Source: an uncultured Spartobacteria bacterium (GTDB taxonomy: Bacteria; Verrucomicrobiota; Verrucomicrobiia; Chthoniobacterales; Chthoniobacteraceae). Taken from it: a stretch of DNA of 64,000 nt. The stretch's first letter is position 1, and each line of letters starts with the position of its first letter. The notes under the pieces were generated by a model, which worked only from the letters and a program-made list of their open reading frames with translations, had not been told where the DNA came from and did no database searches. The stretch spans positions 1-64,000 of the forward strand of contig CAIYUV010000176.1 in the NCBI GenBank assembly GCA_903929475.1, in the 5' to 3' direction. Of this stretch, positions 37,174-47,156 are shown piece after piece. The position numbers and the translations under genes were made by a program.

Positions 37174-38612
37174 AGGAGAATCTCTTTGATGATTCTGCTC
37201 GGCTCTACGCCGGTGAGACGGTCGTCGAGGCCCTGGTTCTTGAAAGTGAAACGCTGGTGATCGATGCCGAGCAGATGGAGCATCGTGGCGTGCAGGTCGC
37301 GGACGTGGATAGTGCCCTCGACCACGTTGTAGCCGAAGTCGTCCGTCGCGCCGATGGTGATGCCCGGTTTGATGCCGCCGCCGGCCATCCAGATCGTGAA
37401 GCAGCGCGGGTGATGATCGCGGCCGTTCAAGTCGTCGCCTTGCGAGTAGGCGGTGCGGCCAAACTCACCGCCCCATACGACGAGCGTGTCTTCCAACATG
37501 CCGCGCATTTTCAAATCTTTGATCAGCGCGGAAGACGCCTGATCGCAGGAATCAGTCTGACGTTTCATGTCTTTGCGCAGGCCTGTGTGATGGTCCCACC
37601 CGGCGTGGAAAATTTGCACAAAGCGCACATCGCGCTCGGCGAGACGACGCGCCATGAGACACTGGTAGGCGTAGCTGCCGGGCTTCGTCACATTGGGGCC
37701 ATACATGGCGAGGACTTCCTTTGGCTCGCTCGTAAAGTCCATGAGTTGCGGCACCGAGGTCTGCATGCGGTAGGCCATTTCAAACGAATCCATGCGCGCT
37801 TCGATCTCCGGGTCGCCGCTCTGCGCGTGTTGCAGCGCGTTGAGCTGATTGATCGTTCCGATGATTTCGCCGCGGTTGTGATGATCAATGCCCGTCGGGT
37901 TTGAGAGGAAAAGCACGGGGTCGCCTGCGGATTGAAATTGCACGCCTTGAAAGCGGCTCGGGAGAAAACCGTTGTGATAGTATCGGCTGAGGATTGGCTG
38001 ATCGGTGGCGCCGCTGATCATTACGACATACGCAGGCAGATCCTTGCTGGCGTTGCCGAGTCCGTAGTGCATCCACGATCCAAAGGCCGGGCGTCCCGTG
38101 ATGGCGCGGCCCGTCTGGATGAAAGTGACGGCAGGGTCGTGGTTGATGGGTTCGGTTTGCAGCGATTTGATGAAGCACAGTTCGTCCACCACGCTTGCGG
38201 TGTGCGGCATCAACTCGCTGACCCAGGCGCGGCTTTCGCCATGCTGCGCAAATTTGTAGGGCGAGCCAAAAGCGCGGCGTCCTTTGTCGCGCGTCATCAG
38301 CGACACGCGCTGCGTTCCGAGGATGCTCGCCGGAACGTCCTTGCCGTTCTGCTCGTTCAGCACGGGCTTGTAGTCGAAAAGATCGATGTGACTCGGGCCG
38401 CCGGATTGGAAGAGGTAGATGACGCGTTTTGCCTTCGGTGCGAAATGTGGAGCGCCGAGCACGCCGTTGGTCCGACCGCCTTGCAGACCGAGTCCGGAGG
38501 CGATTGCGTCGGTGCCGAGGAGATCGGCCAGTGCCATCATGCCAAAGCCCGTGGCAGTTTGTGAAAGGAAGCGGCGGCGGGAGAGTTGGAATTGAGTTTT
38601 TGCGTCGAGCAT
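37170..38612 (-). CDS. DUF1501 protein, Tat-exported (pair B)
   Basis: 480 residues. The Tat signal LSRRRFLSQTATGFGMMALADLLG is at about 10-33. Core motifs are [63 protein letters not shown], and the C-terminal [40 protein letters not shown]. It is closer in its C-terminus to the pair A protein ([14 protein letters not shown]) than to pair C. The gene starts 9 bases after the PSCyt stop of its own pair and overlaps the start of the next PSCyt gene. Confidence 0.9.
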   Translation of the reverse strand: MLDAKTQFQLSRRRFLSQTATGFGMMALADLLGTDAIASGLGLQGGRTNGVLGAPHFAPKAKRVIYLFQSGGPSHIDLFDYKPVLNEQNGKDVPASILGTQRVSLMTRDKGRRAFGSPYKFAQHGESRAWVSELMPHTASVVDELCFIKSLQTEPINHDPAVTFIQTGRAITGRPAFGSWMHYGLGNASKDLPAYVVMISGATDQPILSRYYHNGFLPSRFQGVQFQSAGDPVLFLSNPTGIDHHNRGEIIGTINQLNALQHAQSGDPEIEARMDSFEMAYRMQTSVPQLMDFTSEPKEVLAMYGPNVTKPGSYAYQCLMARRLAERDVRFVQIFHAGWDHHTGLRKDMKRQTDSCDQASSALIKDLKMRGMLEDTLVVWGGEFGRTAYSQGDDLNGRDHHPRCFTIWMAGGGIKPGITIGATDDFGYNVVEGTIHVRDLHATMLHLLGIDHQRFTFKNQGLDDRLTGVEPSRIIKEILL

Positions 38613-38621
38613 GGGGCGGTG

Positions 38622-41039
38622 TCAGTTGCGGGTGATCGTCTCGTCGAGATTCAAAATGACATTCGCTGCGGCAGTCCATGCAGCGTGCTCTGCGGCGTCC
38701 AGCGTTTCTGGACGCGGGGCACGGCCTGCGGAACTGAGTGCATTGGCGGCGTTGGTGTCGGCGCGATAGAGCGCGAGCTGGTTGCCGATAAAGTCGCGCA
38801 TGACCTGCTGTTCGGGCGGCATCGGAGAGCGGGCCAGCGCCAGCCGGTAGGCGAGTGCGATGCGGGCATCGGTGTCCGCCTGACATTCCGTGAGCAGTCG
38901 CTGCGCAAGCACACGCGCGGCCTCGATGAACTGCGGATCATTCAGCGTCACCAGAGCCTGTAGCGGCGTGTTGGTGCGCGGACGATCTGCCGTGCATTCC
39001 GCGCGATCCGGCGCGTCGAAAATCACGAAGGTCGGATACGGCGTCGTGCGCCGCCAGAACGTGTAGAGGCCACGGCGGTAGAGATCCTCACCGCTGCTGA
39101 GCTTCCATTTCCAGCCATCGTTCTTGCCCTTGTAGAAATCCGGCGGCTGGTAGGGAAACACGGGCGGGCCGCCCATTTTGTCGGACAGCAATCCGGCAAC
39201 GGCGAGCGCATTGTCGCGCACCGCCTCCGCCTGCAAGCGCACGCGTGGCGCACGCCAGAGCAGTTTGTTTTGCGGGTCGCGTTCGGCGTAGCGGCGCGTG
39301 TCGCTCGATGCCTGGCGATACGTGCGGCTCATCATGATCAACTTCAGCGTGCGCTTCACATCCCAGCCGGAATCCATGAACTGCACGGCCAGCCAGTCGA
39401 GCAACTCCGGGTGCGTTGGAAATGTCCCCTGCATTCCGAAGTCGCCCATCGAACGCACCAGCCCCTCGCCAAAAAGCATCTGCCAGAAACGATTCACCTG
39501 CACACGTGCGACGAGCGGTTGATTCTTCTGCATGAGCCAGCGCGCGAGGCCGAGTCGGTTGCGCGGCTGGTCTGCGGGAAAAGGCGGGAGAAATTTCGGC
39601 ACGTCGCGCTGCACTGCTTCGCCGGGTGTTTGAAAATCCCCGCGCATGAGCACGAACGCGGGCTTCGGTTGCGCCATCTCCACGCTGACCATTTGCAGCG
39701 GCGCGTTTTTGTCGTTTTCGAGTCCTGCAACGTTGTCGCGGAGTTTTTTGATTTCCTGTTTCAGCAACGAAACCGCCAGCGTCTCGCCGTCCTTCGCAGG
39801 GCCGACAATCGTCGAGGGAAAAATCCCTTTTTCCAACTGCCGCTCCAGTTCACCGAGCTTCGTCTTCGCGTTCGCAATCTTCGTGCGCGTCTCTGCACTC
39901 GGCACGCTCATCACAGGCGGCACGGGCTTGTTGTGAAAACCGGTCACTGCTCCAGCGCCGACCTCCTCCAGCGAATTGAAGAACGCGGTGAGCTGGTAGA
40001 ATTCCTTGTGCGTGATCGGATCGTATTTGTGGCTGTGGCATTGCGCGCAGTTGAACGTCATCCCCAGCCACACACGGCCCATCGTGATGGCGCGGTCCGC
40101 CGCATACGCCGCGAGAAACTCCGCCGGGTCCGCGCCGCCCTCCTCATTAAAGCGCACATTGCGATTGAAGCCCGACGCTATTTTTTGCTCCACCGTCGCA
40201 TTCGGCAGCAGGTCGCCCGCGAACTGCCATGCCGTGAATTGATCGAACGGCATGTTGCTGTTGTAGGCGTTCACCACCCAGTCGCGCCAGAGCCACACCG
40301 GACGGTCGGAATCATTGTGGTAGCCGTTCGTGTCGCCATAGCGCGCGAGGTCCAGCCAGATCATCGCCATGCGCTCGCCGTAGCGCGGACTTGCCAGCAT
40401 CCGATCCACCATCTGCTCGTAGGCCTTTTCACCCGTGTCATTCGTGAACGCATCAATCTCCGCAATCGTCGGCGGAAGCCCGCGCAAATCCAGCGACACA
40501 CGGCGGATCAACGTCGCGCGATCCGCCTCCGGCGAAGGCGTCATCTGCCGTGCGGAAAGTGCCGCCGCAACAAACCGATCCACGCCATTCACCGCCCACG
40601 CCGCATCTCCCGCAGCGGGCGGTTCCGTGCGCTGCGGCCCTACGAAAGACCAGTGCTCCTTGTATTCCGCGCCCTGCGCAATCCAGCGTTTCAAAACCGC
40701 CCTTTCCTCCGCAGCGAGCGTTTTGTGCGACTTCCGCGGCGGCATCACTTCGTCCGTATCCGTTGTCTCGATGCGCTCCACGAGCGCGCTCTTTTCCGGA
40801 TGCCCCGGCACGATGGCCACATCGCCGCTCTTCGCCGGTGAAGTCGCACTGTCGCGCAAGTCAATTCGCAGTTTTCCCTCCAACGACTTCGCATCCGGCC
40901 CGTGGCAGGCGTAGCACTTGTCCGAAAGAATCGGCCGCACATCGCGGTTGAAATCCACATCCCCCGCAGCAATGACCCGCCCGCCCGCCAGCGCGAGCGC
41001 GGCGAGAAATCTCCACGTGAAAAAATTGGCGGCATTCAT
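38622..41039 (-). CDS. planctomycete-type cytochrome c / DUF1549 / DUF1553 protein (pair B)
   Basis: 805 residues with signal peptide (MNAANFFTWRFLAALALAGGRVIAA). The PSCyt1 domain carries heme site CYACH (42-46) with DEVMPPRKSHKTL downstream. DUF1549 carries a second heme site CAQCH (331-335) in CAQCHSHKYDPITHKEFYQL. DUF1553 closes the protein (VARVQVNRFWQMLFGEGLVRSMGDFGMQGTFPTHPELLDWLA). It is the shortest of the three PSCyt proteins and lacks the long middle insert. It is the first gene of a four-gene overlapping unit (pairs B and C). Confidence 0.9.
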   Translation of the reverse strand: MNAANFFTWRFLAALALAGGRVIAAGDVDFNRDVRPILSDKCYACHGPDAKSLEGKLRIDLRDSATSPAKSGDVAIVPGHPEKSALVERIETTDTDEVMPPRKSHKTLAAEERAVLKRWIAQGAEYKEHWSFVGPQRTEPPAAGDAAWAVNGVDRFVAAALSARQMTPSPEADRATLIRRVSLDLRGLPPTIAEIDAFTNDTGEKAYEQMVDRMLASPRYGERMAMIWLDLARYGDTNGYHNDSDRPVWLWRDWVVNAYNSNMPFDQFTAWQFAGDLLPNATVEQKIASGFNRNVRFNEEGGADPAEFLAAYAADRAITMGRVWLGMTFNCAQCHSHKYDPITHKEFYQLTAFFNSLEEVGAGAVTGFHNKPVPPVMSVPSAETRTKIANAKTKLGELERQLEKGIFPSTIVGPAKDGETLAVSLLKQEIKKLRDNVAGLENDKNAPLQMVSVEMAQPKPAFVLMRGDFQTPGEAVQRDVPKFLPPFPADQPRNRLGLARWLMQKNQPLVARVQVNRFWQMLFGEGLVRSMGDFGMQGTFPTHPELLDWLAVQFMDSGWDVKRTLKLIMMSRTYRQASSDTRRYAERDPQNKLLWRAPRVRLQAEAVRDNALAVAGLLSDKMGGPPVFPYQPPDFYKGKNDGWKWKLSSGEDLYRRGLYTFWRRTTPYPTFVIFDAPDRAECTADRPRTNTPLQALVTLNDPQFIEAARVLAQRLLTECQADTDARIALAYRLALARSPMPPEQQVMRDFIGNQLALYRADTNAANALSSAGRAPRPETLDAAEHAAWTAAANVILNLDETITRN

Positions 41040-41473
41040 GGTGTTGTCCCCGTCTTTCTATCCACAGAACGCCCTCACGCTAGAATCTCTTTTAATATCT
41101 TCTTCGCCCCGATCCCTGTGGAGCGAGGCGACAGCCTTTGGTCTGCGGCGGATCGACGCCGCTTTTGCCTCGCACGGAGTTCACCGAGTTCGCAAATGGG
41201 AAGCTTCCGCGCGCAGAAACCAACATTCGCGTTGCCTAATCGCGCCATTTCCGTAAAAACCCACGCCAATGAACTTCCCACCCCGCGCTATTTCAACAGA
41301 ACTATCACCCACAAAGCCGCTCACGAACACAACGCTTCTGTTTGTGATCCACTAGGCGATTGCACATCGCATCTGATGAAGACCCTCTGCACCAACTTTC
41401 TGAGTATTCCCAATGTGATTGGGGCACGCAACTCACGCATTGATGGCCTCGAACCGAGTTCGCTCGCCACTGC
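41040..41473. other. 434-base intergenic stretch without a supported gene
   Basis: It lies between the divergent PSCyt pair B gene and the small lipoprotein-like gene. The ORF track offers frames on both strands here, but none has a coherent domain or start. It must hold the promoters for both flanking genes; I could not pick a convincing one. The string CTGTGGAGCGAGGCGACAGC may be a dispersed element, which only a genome-wide comparison would show. Confidence 0.5.
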
Positions 41474-41716
41474 ATGAGACTCCCCGCTTTTTTCCTCGCA
41501 ACGGTATCAGTTTGCAGTTCCGGGTGCTGCACTATGAACGTTTTGGAGGACGCCAAAGGCGGGCCAGTAACAACAGATGGGAGGCACTTCACCACTGAGC
41601 GCAATCACCCGGAAATGTATCTCTTGCTACCGGTAGCTGTCCCATTGGATATTGCCACATCACCTTTCCAATTGTTTTACATGCTAACATTCAAAGATTG
41701 CCGCAATGCCTATTGA
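41474..41716 (+). CDS. small lipoprotein-like protein, YceK/DUF1375-like
   Basis: 80 residues: MRLPAFFLATVSVCSSGCCTMN reads as a signal with a lipobox-like SSGC, followed by a short domain and LLLPVAVPLDIATSPFQLFYML. The LP-x-DI-x-x-SP pattern is like YceK/YidQ-type small lipoproteins with a conserved D/P-rich membrane-proximal helix. The function is unknown. It sits on the plus strand between two minus-strand PSCyt/DUF1501 units and is followed after 4 bases by the first direct repeat. Confidence 0.55.
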   Translation: MRLPAFFLATVSVCSSGCCTMNVLEDAKGGPVTTDGRHFTTERNHPEMYLLLPVAVPLDIATSPFQLFYMLTFKDCRNAY

Positions 41717-41720
41717 CCGT

Positions 41721-41801
41721 CGCCTCTCAAATAATATGAAAGTGGTTTTTCTCTATGGAAGTGATTGGTGAGGGCGGGGAAACGGGAACACAAAAAAACC
41801 G
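41721..41801 (+). repeat. direct repeat copy 1 flanking the toxin-antitoxin genes
   Basis: Begins CGCCTCTCAAATAATATGAA and continues AGTGATTGGTGAGGG...GGGAACACAAAAAAACCG. By eye 49 of the first 54 bases match copy 2 at 42405. It starts 4 bases after the stop of the lipoprotein-like gene. Confidence 0.88.
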
Positions 41802-41901
41802 TTCCGGTCTTTTTTGAGAAAAAGTGCGGCGGTCTTTTCGCGGGGTCGGGTGGACACAAGTGCCCGCAGCTCCGACGAAGGTTGGGTAAGGGTTTCTGGG
41901 C

Positions 41902-41929
41902 TTGCCGTGTAATCTGCCAACGGTATCTT
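41902..41929 (+). promoter_or_regulatory. candidate promoter for the antitoxin gene
   Basis: TTGCCG (41902-41907), 16-base spacer, TATCTT (41924-41929). The ATG at 41936 is 7 bases behind the -10, so transcription would start at the start codon; there is no Shine-Dalgarno. Confidence 0.5.
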
Positions 41930-41935
41930 TCCGAC

Positions 41936-42136
41936 ATGAGCACCGTTTTTGACATTGAGAACGCCGTCCAGAAGCTCTCACGCGGCGATTTGACCACGTT
42001 CCGCGATTGGTTTCTCAGCTTCGATGCCACCGCTTGGGACAAGCAGTTCGAGGAAGATGTCGCCGCCGGTCGCCTCGACGCTCTCGCCGATGAGGCCATC
42101 CGCGACCTGCGCGAAGGGCGCTGCACGGATTTGTGA
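41936..42136 (+). CDS. type II antitoxin, stability-protein family
   Basis: 66 residues: STVFDIENAVQKLSRGDLTTFRDWFLSFDATAWDKQFEEDVAAGRLDALADEAIRDLREGRCTDL. The pattern (I/V)E.AV..L....L..FR.WF..FDA..WD.Q.E.DV.AGRLDALA.EA is that of short antitoxins encoded beside RelE/ParE toxins; the C-terminal stretch should wrap the toxin. The stop overlaps the toxin GTG (GTGA). The upstream part of the track ORF is noncoding and includes the direct repeat. Confidence 0.85.
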   Translation: MSTVFDIENAVQKLSRGDLTTFRDWFLSFDATAWDKQFEEDVAAGRLDALADEAIRDLREGRCTDL

Positions 42137-42396
42137 GACACCGCGCGAGCCCAAAGTTCTGGAAGTTTTATGAGCAGCTTCCCAAGGAGATTCAGGAGCT
42201 TGCCGATGCGAACTACGAACTCCTCAAGAGCGACCCACGGCATCCGTCACTGCATTTCAAAAAGGTGGGCCGGATGTGGTCTGCTCGCGTGGGCATTCAC
42301 TATCGAGCAACTGCTGTGGAGGAAGGCTCCGACATCGTCTGGTTCTGGATTGGACATCACAGTGAATACGACCGTCTCATTGGCCGTTTCCAATAG
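42133..42396 (+). CDS. type II toxin, RelE/ParE superfamily
   Basis: 87 residues from a GTG start overlapping the antitoxin stop. The compact RelE/ParE fold is recognisable: ASPKFWKFYEQLPKEIQELADANYELLKSDPRHPSLHFKKVGRMWSARVGIHYRATAVEEGSDIVWFWIGHHSEYDRLI. The final strand W-x-GHHSEYDRL corresponds to the conserved GxHxxY end of the family. The likely action is mRNA cleavage at the ribosome (RelE type) or gyrase poisoning (ParE type); sequence does not decide. The second direct repeat begins 8 bases after its stop. Confidence 0.88.
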   Translation: MRHRASPKFWKFYEQLPKEIQELADANYELLKSDPRHPSLHFKKVGRMWSARVGIHYRATAVEEGSDIVWFWIGHHSEYDRLIGRFQ

Positions 42397-42404
42397 GAAC
42401 GAAA

Positions 42405-42482
42405 CGCCTCTCAAATAACATGAAAGTGGTGTTTCTCTGGTGAAGTGATTGGTGAGGGAAAAAAGGGAACACAAAAAGACCG
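42405..42482 (+). repeat. direct repeat copy 2 flanking the toxin-antitoxin genes
   Basis: Begins CGCCTCTCAAATAACATGAA and continues AGTGATTGGTGAGGG...GGGAACACAAAAAGACCG, nearly the same as copy 1 with a few substitutions and small indels in its 3' part. Same orientation as copy 1, 684 bases downstream. Confidence 0.88.
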
Positions 42483-42508
42483 CTTCCCTCGCTCCAGACC
42501 TGGATTGA

Positions 42509-43963
42509 TTACGCCAGAATTTCTTTGATCACCTTGCTCGGTTCGACGCCGGTGAGGCGCTGGTCGAGGCCTTGGAATTTGTAGATGAAGCGTTCGTGGT
42601 CAATGCCGAGGCAGTGGAGGATGGTGGCGTTGAGATCGTTCAGGTGAACGGGCTTCTCCACGATGTTGTAGGAAAAGTCGTCGGTCTCGCCGTGGCTGAT
42701 GCCGCCTTTCACCCCGCCGCCAGCCATCCACATGCAGAAGTTTCGCGGGTGATGATCGCGACCGTAGTTGTCCTTGCTCAGCCCGCCTTGTGAATAGACG
42801 GTGCGGCCAAATTCGCCGCCCCAAACGACGAGCGTTTCATCGAGCATTCCACGATTTTTTAAATCCTGAATGAGCGCGGCGCAGCCTTGGTCGGTGTCCT
42901 TGCACTGGTTGCCGAGTTCCTTCGGCAGATTGCCGTGGGAATCCCAGCCGCGATGGAAAAGTTGCACGGTGCGCACGCCACGTTCGATAAGCCGCCGGGC
43001 GATCAGGCAACTCTGCGCGAAGGAGCCGGGCTTTTCCACATCCGGGCCGTAGAGATCGAGCGTCGCCTTGGTTTCGCCGCTGAGGTCGGCGAGTTCCGGC
43101 ACGCTGCTTTGCAGACGGAACGCCATTTCGTATTGCTCGATTCTCGTCAGCGTGTCGGGGTCGTGGTGTTGCTCGTGGCGGTGCTGGTTGAGGTCGCCGA
43201 GCGCGTTGAGCAATTTGCGGCGGTCATCGCGATCCACTCCCTGCGGGTTGGGCAGGTAAAGCACGGGATCCGCTTCGTTGCGAAATGCGACGCCGCTGTA
43301 TTTGCCCGGCAGAAATCCGGAGTTCCAAAGCCGCTGATAGATCGCCTGACCGTTGCTGCCAGCGGGCCATTTGGGCGTGAGCACGACGAAGGACGGAAGA
43401 TTTTCCGAAGTGCTCCCGAGGCCGTAGGAGATCCAAGAACCGATGCTCGCCTTGCCGGGAATTTCCGAGCCGGTGAAAAGAAATGTGCAGGCGGGGTCGT
43501 GGTTGATGGCGTTGGTGTGGACGCTCTTGATGACGGCGATTTCGTCTATGACTTTTGCGGTGTGCGGCAGAAGATCGCTTACCCAGCGACCACACTCGCC
43601 ATATTGCCGGAATGTGAATTTCGACGGAGCAACGAGGAAGTTTTTCTGACCGGAGGTCATCGTGCTGAGCCGCTGTCCGCCTTGTATCGTGGGCGGCAGG
43701 TCCTTGCCGAAAAACTCCTGCAAACGTGGCTTGTAGTCGAAGGTGTCCAGTTGCGAAGGGCCGCCGTTCATGTGCAGATAGATCAGCGCCTTCGCCCTTG
43801 GGCGAAAGTGTGGCAGGCCGGGCAGGGCCATTGGCGCGGCCTGAGTGCGTTGTGCGAGGCCCATTTGTGCGAGTGCGACGCCGCCGAGTTTCAATCCTAC
43901 GTCGCCGAAAAAATTGCGCCGCGTCATCGCGCGGTGAAATGCGGAGTTGAGGATTTCGTTCAT
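42509..43963 (-). CDS. DUF1501 protein, Tat-exported (pair A)
   Basis: 484 residues from [13 protein letters not shown]. The Tat signal [24 protein letters not shown] covers about 14-37. Core motifs are [87 protein letters not shown] and [40 protein letters not shown]. It starts 13 bases after the stop of its PSCyt partner. The toxin-antitoxin island lies immediately downstream, separating this pair from pairs B and C. Confidence 0.9.
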   Translation of the reverse strand: MNEILNSAFHRAMTRRNFFGDVGLKLGGVALAQMGLAQRTQAAPMALPGLPHFRPRAKALIYLHMNGGPSQLDTFDYKPRLQEFFGKDLPPTIQGGQRLSTMTSGQKNFLVAPSKFTFRQYGECGRWVSDLLPHTAKVIDEIAVIKSVHTNAINHDPACTFLFTGSEIPGKASIGSWISYGLGSTSENLPSFVVLTPKWPAGSNGQAIYQRLWNSGFLPGKYSGVAFRNEADPVLYLPNPQGVDRDDRRKLLNALGDLNQHRHEQHHDPDTLTRIEQYEMAFRLQSSVPELADLSGETKATLDLYGPDVEKPGSFAQSCLIARRLIERGVRTVQLFHRGWDSHGNLPKELGNQCKDTDQGCAALIQDLKNRGMLDETLVVWGGEFGRTVYSQGGLSKDNYGRDHHPRNFCMWMAGGGVKGGISHGETDDFSYNIVEKPVHLNDLNATILHCLGIDHERFIYKFQGLDQRLTGVEPSKVIKEILA

Positions 43964-43976
43964 GGCTGTGAGTTGG

Positions 43977-46900
43977 TCACGGGCGGACGATGACTTCATC
44001 GAGGTTCAACAAAAGATTCGCGACCTGCGTCCATGCTGCGAGTTCCGCAGGAGGAATTGTGGGGTCGGCTTTCGACTCGCCGACTGTGATGACTTGCGAT
44101 GCGACATCCGGCTTGGCCCGGTATTTTTCGAGAAAGGCATTGAGCACGGTTTGAATCCGTCCGCTTTCCACAGCATCCGGGCCGCGGTTGAGGGCACATT
44201 GAAATGCGAACGTGATCCGGCTCGATGTCGTGTCGCCGCCCTTTGTGATGATGCGTTGTGCGAAGGCGCGCGCGGCTTCGAAAAACTGCACGTCATTGAG
44301 CAACTGTAACGCTTGTAGCGGTGTGTTGCCGCGATCCCGTTTGGTGCAATACGCCTCGCGGGAAGGTGCGTCGAAATTCACAAGAAACGGAGCCGGAGCT
44401 GTGCGTTTCAAGAAGGTGTAGATGCTGCGGCGATACAGCGCCTCGCCGCTGTCCTGTTTGTAAGAACGCGTGTTGCTGCCGACGAATCCCACAGGCTCCC
44501 AGATATTCGGCGGCTGGTAGATCCGCACGGCTTTGCCGCCGACTTTTTCAACCAGCAAGCCGGACACAAAGAGCGCCTGATCGCGGATCGCCTCCGCATT
44601 CAGGCGCAGGCGTGGCGCACGGGCGAGTAGTCGGTTTGCGGGGTCTTTGCCCAACAGAATTTCGTTGGTGTCGGACGACTGCTGATAGACCTGCGACGTC
44701 ACGATGGTCGTGATGAGCTTCTTCATATCCCATCCGTTTTCGCGGAATTCGGCGGCCAGAAAATCGAGAAGCTCCGGGTGACTTGGCGGTTCACCTTGCG
44801 CGCCGAAGTCGCTGGAACTTTTCACCAGACCAAGACCAAAGAAGTGCTGCCAAAAACGGTTCACTGCCACGCGCGCAGTGAGCGGGTTTTCCGAGCTTGC
44901 GATCCATTTTGCGAGATCGAGACGGTTCGGTTTTGCAATGCCGGCGGGCAGGGGAGGGAGGAAGCCCGGCACATTCGGTTGCACGGCTTCACCGGGTTTG
45001 TCGTAGGCTCCGCGCAGCATGATGTTCGCCTGCCGTGGAGTCGGCAAATCGGCCATGATGAATGTGGACGGGATCGTTCCATCGTGAGCTTTCACTTCTT
45101 TCTCCGAAGTCGAAATGGCGGCAGTCAGCGGCTGTAGCACGGGCTGCGTCTTGGTGCAGATATTGATGAGATAGTATTCCCTCAGCTTCGCCGTCTGCTC
45201 CGGTGTGATTTTGTCGTTTGCCGTGGTGAGGAAATTATTGATGTCCTTCGGCGCTCCCGGCAGCCCCTGCTTTTGATGCTGGCTGCGCCACACTTTGAAA
45301 GAAACGCCAGCGTCGGCAGGCGGATGACTGTCGCCGACGATGGAAAGCCGATCCCAATAGACGAGGCCGCCGGACTGCGTGAATGCAAACCCCGTGACAA
45401 AATCGCTTCCCTTCAAACCAACCTTTTCCGCAGGCACTTCGAGTTTCACCCACTCATCCGCCTTTGGCAGCGGGCCTGCGGAAAAACGCTCCGGCGAATT
45501 GATGACGCCCTGGTTGATCGCATTCACGTCGCCCCACACTGCGCGATGCTTCCAGCCATCCGTGCGAAATTGCAGCATCACCGCACTGGGTAGCTGCGCG
45601 GAATCCAGTCGCACCATCACTTGAATCACTGCGTTCTGCGGCACGTAAAGCGGACGCGCGTCGCCCTCGTAGTAATCGCGCACGATGCCGTCGTCCTGAC
45701 GTTTCAACGCCAGCTTCCCGCTCGCCGGTTTGACCTCCGGTTCTCCGACAAATTTAGCCGGCGACTTGCCGTTGCCAGTTTTCGCCACGGCCTTTTCAGG
45801 GAGTGCATCGTCCATCCAGACATCCTCGACGCGCTCGCCGTTTGCAGGCGCAGGCGCATCGAAGGGATCTTGATAGACCGTGTTTTTCAACGTCGTCTCA
45901 AATTTCTCCCGCGCCTTCTCCAGCTTGTCCTTCAGCGCATCGAGTTGCTGCCGGTTTTCCGGCGTCATGTATTTCAAGACGGGCTTCGTGAGCAGAACGT
46001 TGCCGTCATTCGCCGGGTCGGCAGCGCTGTAGAAGAAGGCATACATCTGGTAAAAATCCTTCTGCGTGATGGGATCGAATTTGTGGTCGTGACACGCAGC
46101 GCACTGCCCCGTGAGGCCAAGCCAGTTTTGCATCGTCGTCGCCGTGCGCTCGGATGCGTAGCGAAAGAGCTGCTCGGCATCAATCGAACCGCCCTCGCCC
46201 GTGGTCACGTTGCAGCGGTTGTATCCGCTCGCGATTTTCTGTTCGTCGGTGCCGTTGGGAATGAGATCGCCCGCGAGTTGCTCGATGGTGAATTGATCAA
46301 ACGGCTCATTGAGATTGAACGCGTTGACCACCCAGTCGCGATAAAGCCACATCTGCCGTTCATTGTCCAAATGCTGACCGTGCGTGTCGCCATAGCGCGC
46401 GAGGTCGAGCCACCAATGCGCCATGTGTTCGCCAAAACGCGGAGATGCCAGCAGTCGCGCGACGACCTTTTGATACGCCTCCGGCGATTCATCCGAGAGA
46501 AAAGCGGACACCTCTTCCGGCGTTGGCGGCAGGCCCGTGAGGTCGAGTGTCACGCGACGCAAGAGCGTGGCCTTGTCTGCGGGCGGGGAAAGTTTCAGCC
46601 CCTCCTGCGCCAGCCGGGCCACGATGAAAGCATCAATGGGATTTCGAATTGCAGATTGCGGATTGCGGATTTCCGGCTGAGCCGGTTTCACGAGCTGCTC
46701 GAAGGCCCAGTGCTTTTGATATTTCGCCCCCTGTGTGATCCACAGCTTCAGCGCCTCCTTTTGCACGGTCGTCAAAGTCTTGTGCGTCTTCGGCGGCGGC
46801 ATCACCTCGTCCGGATCCGTCTCGTTGATCCGCTTCCACAATTCACTGCCCGCAGGATCGCCCGATTTAATCGCGACACGCCCTTCTTCCAGCGCAGCCT

Positions 46901-47108
46901 TCGCTCCCGCCTCTGCATCCAATCTCAAATCCGCCTTCCGTTTCTTCGAGTCCGTCCCGTGACACGCAAAGCAATTCTCAGAAAGTATGGGCCGGATATC
47001 GCGATTAAAAACAAGCTCTCGCACCGGAGCAGCAGTCAACTTCGCCGCCAGCAAAAGCAGGGCAGGGAAGCAGCGATACATCAGGAGGCTTTTTGACATG
47101 GAAGCCAC
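43977..47108 (-). CDS. planctomycete-type cytochrome c / DUF1549 / DUF1553 protein (pair A)
   Basis: 1043 residues with signal peptide ([23 protein letters not shown]). Heme site CFACH (46-50) marks the PSCyt1 domain, with [13 protein letters not shown] behind it; a second site CAACH in [20 protein letters not shown] lies in DUF1549. An insert between DUF1549 and DUF1553 carries a beta-sandwich-like region ([39 protein letters not shown]). The spacer after PSCyt1 reads [13 protein letters not shown], encoded by a heptamer repeat. The start could be MASMSKS or MSKS. Confidence 0.9.
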   Translation of the reverse strand: MASMSKSLLMYRCFPALLLLAAKLTAAPVRELVFNRDIRPILSENCFACHGTDSKKRKADLRLDAEAGAKAALEEGRVAIKSGDPAGSELWKRINETDPDEVMPPPKTHKTLTTVQKEALKLWITQGAKYQKHWAFEQLVKPAQPEIRNPQSAIRNPIDAFIVARLAQEGLKLSPPADKATLLRRVTLDLTGLPPTPEEVSAFLSDESPEAYQKVVARLLASPRFGEHMAHWWLDLARYGDTHGQHLDNERQMWLYRDWVVNAFNLNEPFDQFTIEQLAGDLIPNGTDEQKIASGYNRCNVTTGEGGSIDAEQLFRYASERTATTMQNWLGLTGQCAACHDHKFDPITQKDFYQMYAFFYSAADPANDGNVLLTKPVLKYMTPENRQQLDALKDKLEKAREKFETTLKNTVYQDPFDAPAPANGERVEDVWMDDALPEKAVAKTGNGKSPAKFVGEPEVKPASGKLALKRQDDGIVRDYYEGDARPLYVPQNAVIQVMVRLDSAQLPSAVMLQFRTDGWKHRAVWGDVNAINQGVINSPERFSAGPLPKADEWVKLEVPAEKVGLKGSDFVTGFAFTQSGGLVYWDRLSIVGDSHPPADAGVSFKVWRSQHQKQGLPGAPKDINNFLTTANDKITPEQTAKLREYYLINICTKTQPVLQPLTAAISTSEKEVKAHDGTIPSTFIMADLPTPRQANIMLRGAYDKPGEAVQPNVPGFLPPLPAGIAKPNRLDLAKWIASSENPLTARVAVNRFWQHFFGLGLVKSSSDFGAQGEPPSHPELLDFLAAEFRENGWDMKKLITTIVTSQVYQQSSDTNEILLGKDPANRLLARAPRLRLNAEAIRDQALFVSGLLVEKVGGKAVRIYQPPNIWEPVGFVGSNTRSYKQDSGEALYRRSIYTFLKRTAPAPFLVNFDAPSREAYCTKRDRGNTPLQALQLLNDVQFFEAARAFAQRIITKGGDTTSSRITFAFQCALNRGPDAVESGRIQTVLNAFLEKYRAKPDVASQVITVGESKADPTIPPAELAAWTQVANLLLNLDEVIVRP
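46640..46674 (+). repeat. in-frame heptamer tandem repeat inside PSCyt pair A gene
   Basis: Five units: GATTTCG, AATTGCA, GATTGCG, GATTGCG, GATTTCC. On the coding (minus) strand they give [12 protein letters not shown] in a variable spacer. Confidence 0.9.
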
Positions 47109-47156
47109 GCATTATGCCCCGCACGCGCGCAGGAAAAAGAAATGATTTTCGGCCTG

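Noticed and set aside
39270-40841. 523-aa plus-strand ORF opposite PSCyt pair B
   Set aside because: Arg/His-rich shadow of the minus-strand gene, which has heme motifs and full domain matches.
40902-41477. 191-aa plus-strand ORF over the PSCyt pair B start and intergenic gap
   Set aside because: Starts antisense inside a real gene and has no domain or signal; treated as noncoding.
41721-42482. Direct repeats considered as integron attC sites
   Set aside because: No RYYYAAC/GTTRRRY core sites or folding symmetry typical of attC, and no integrase in the window.
45621-47096. 491-aa plus-strand ORF
   Set aside because: Antisense to PSCyt pair A, with typical shadow composition.
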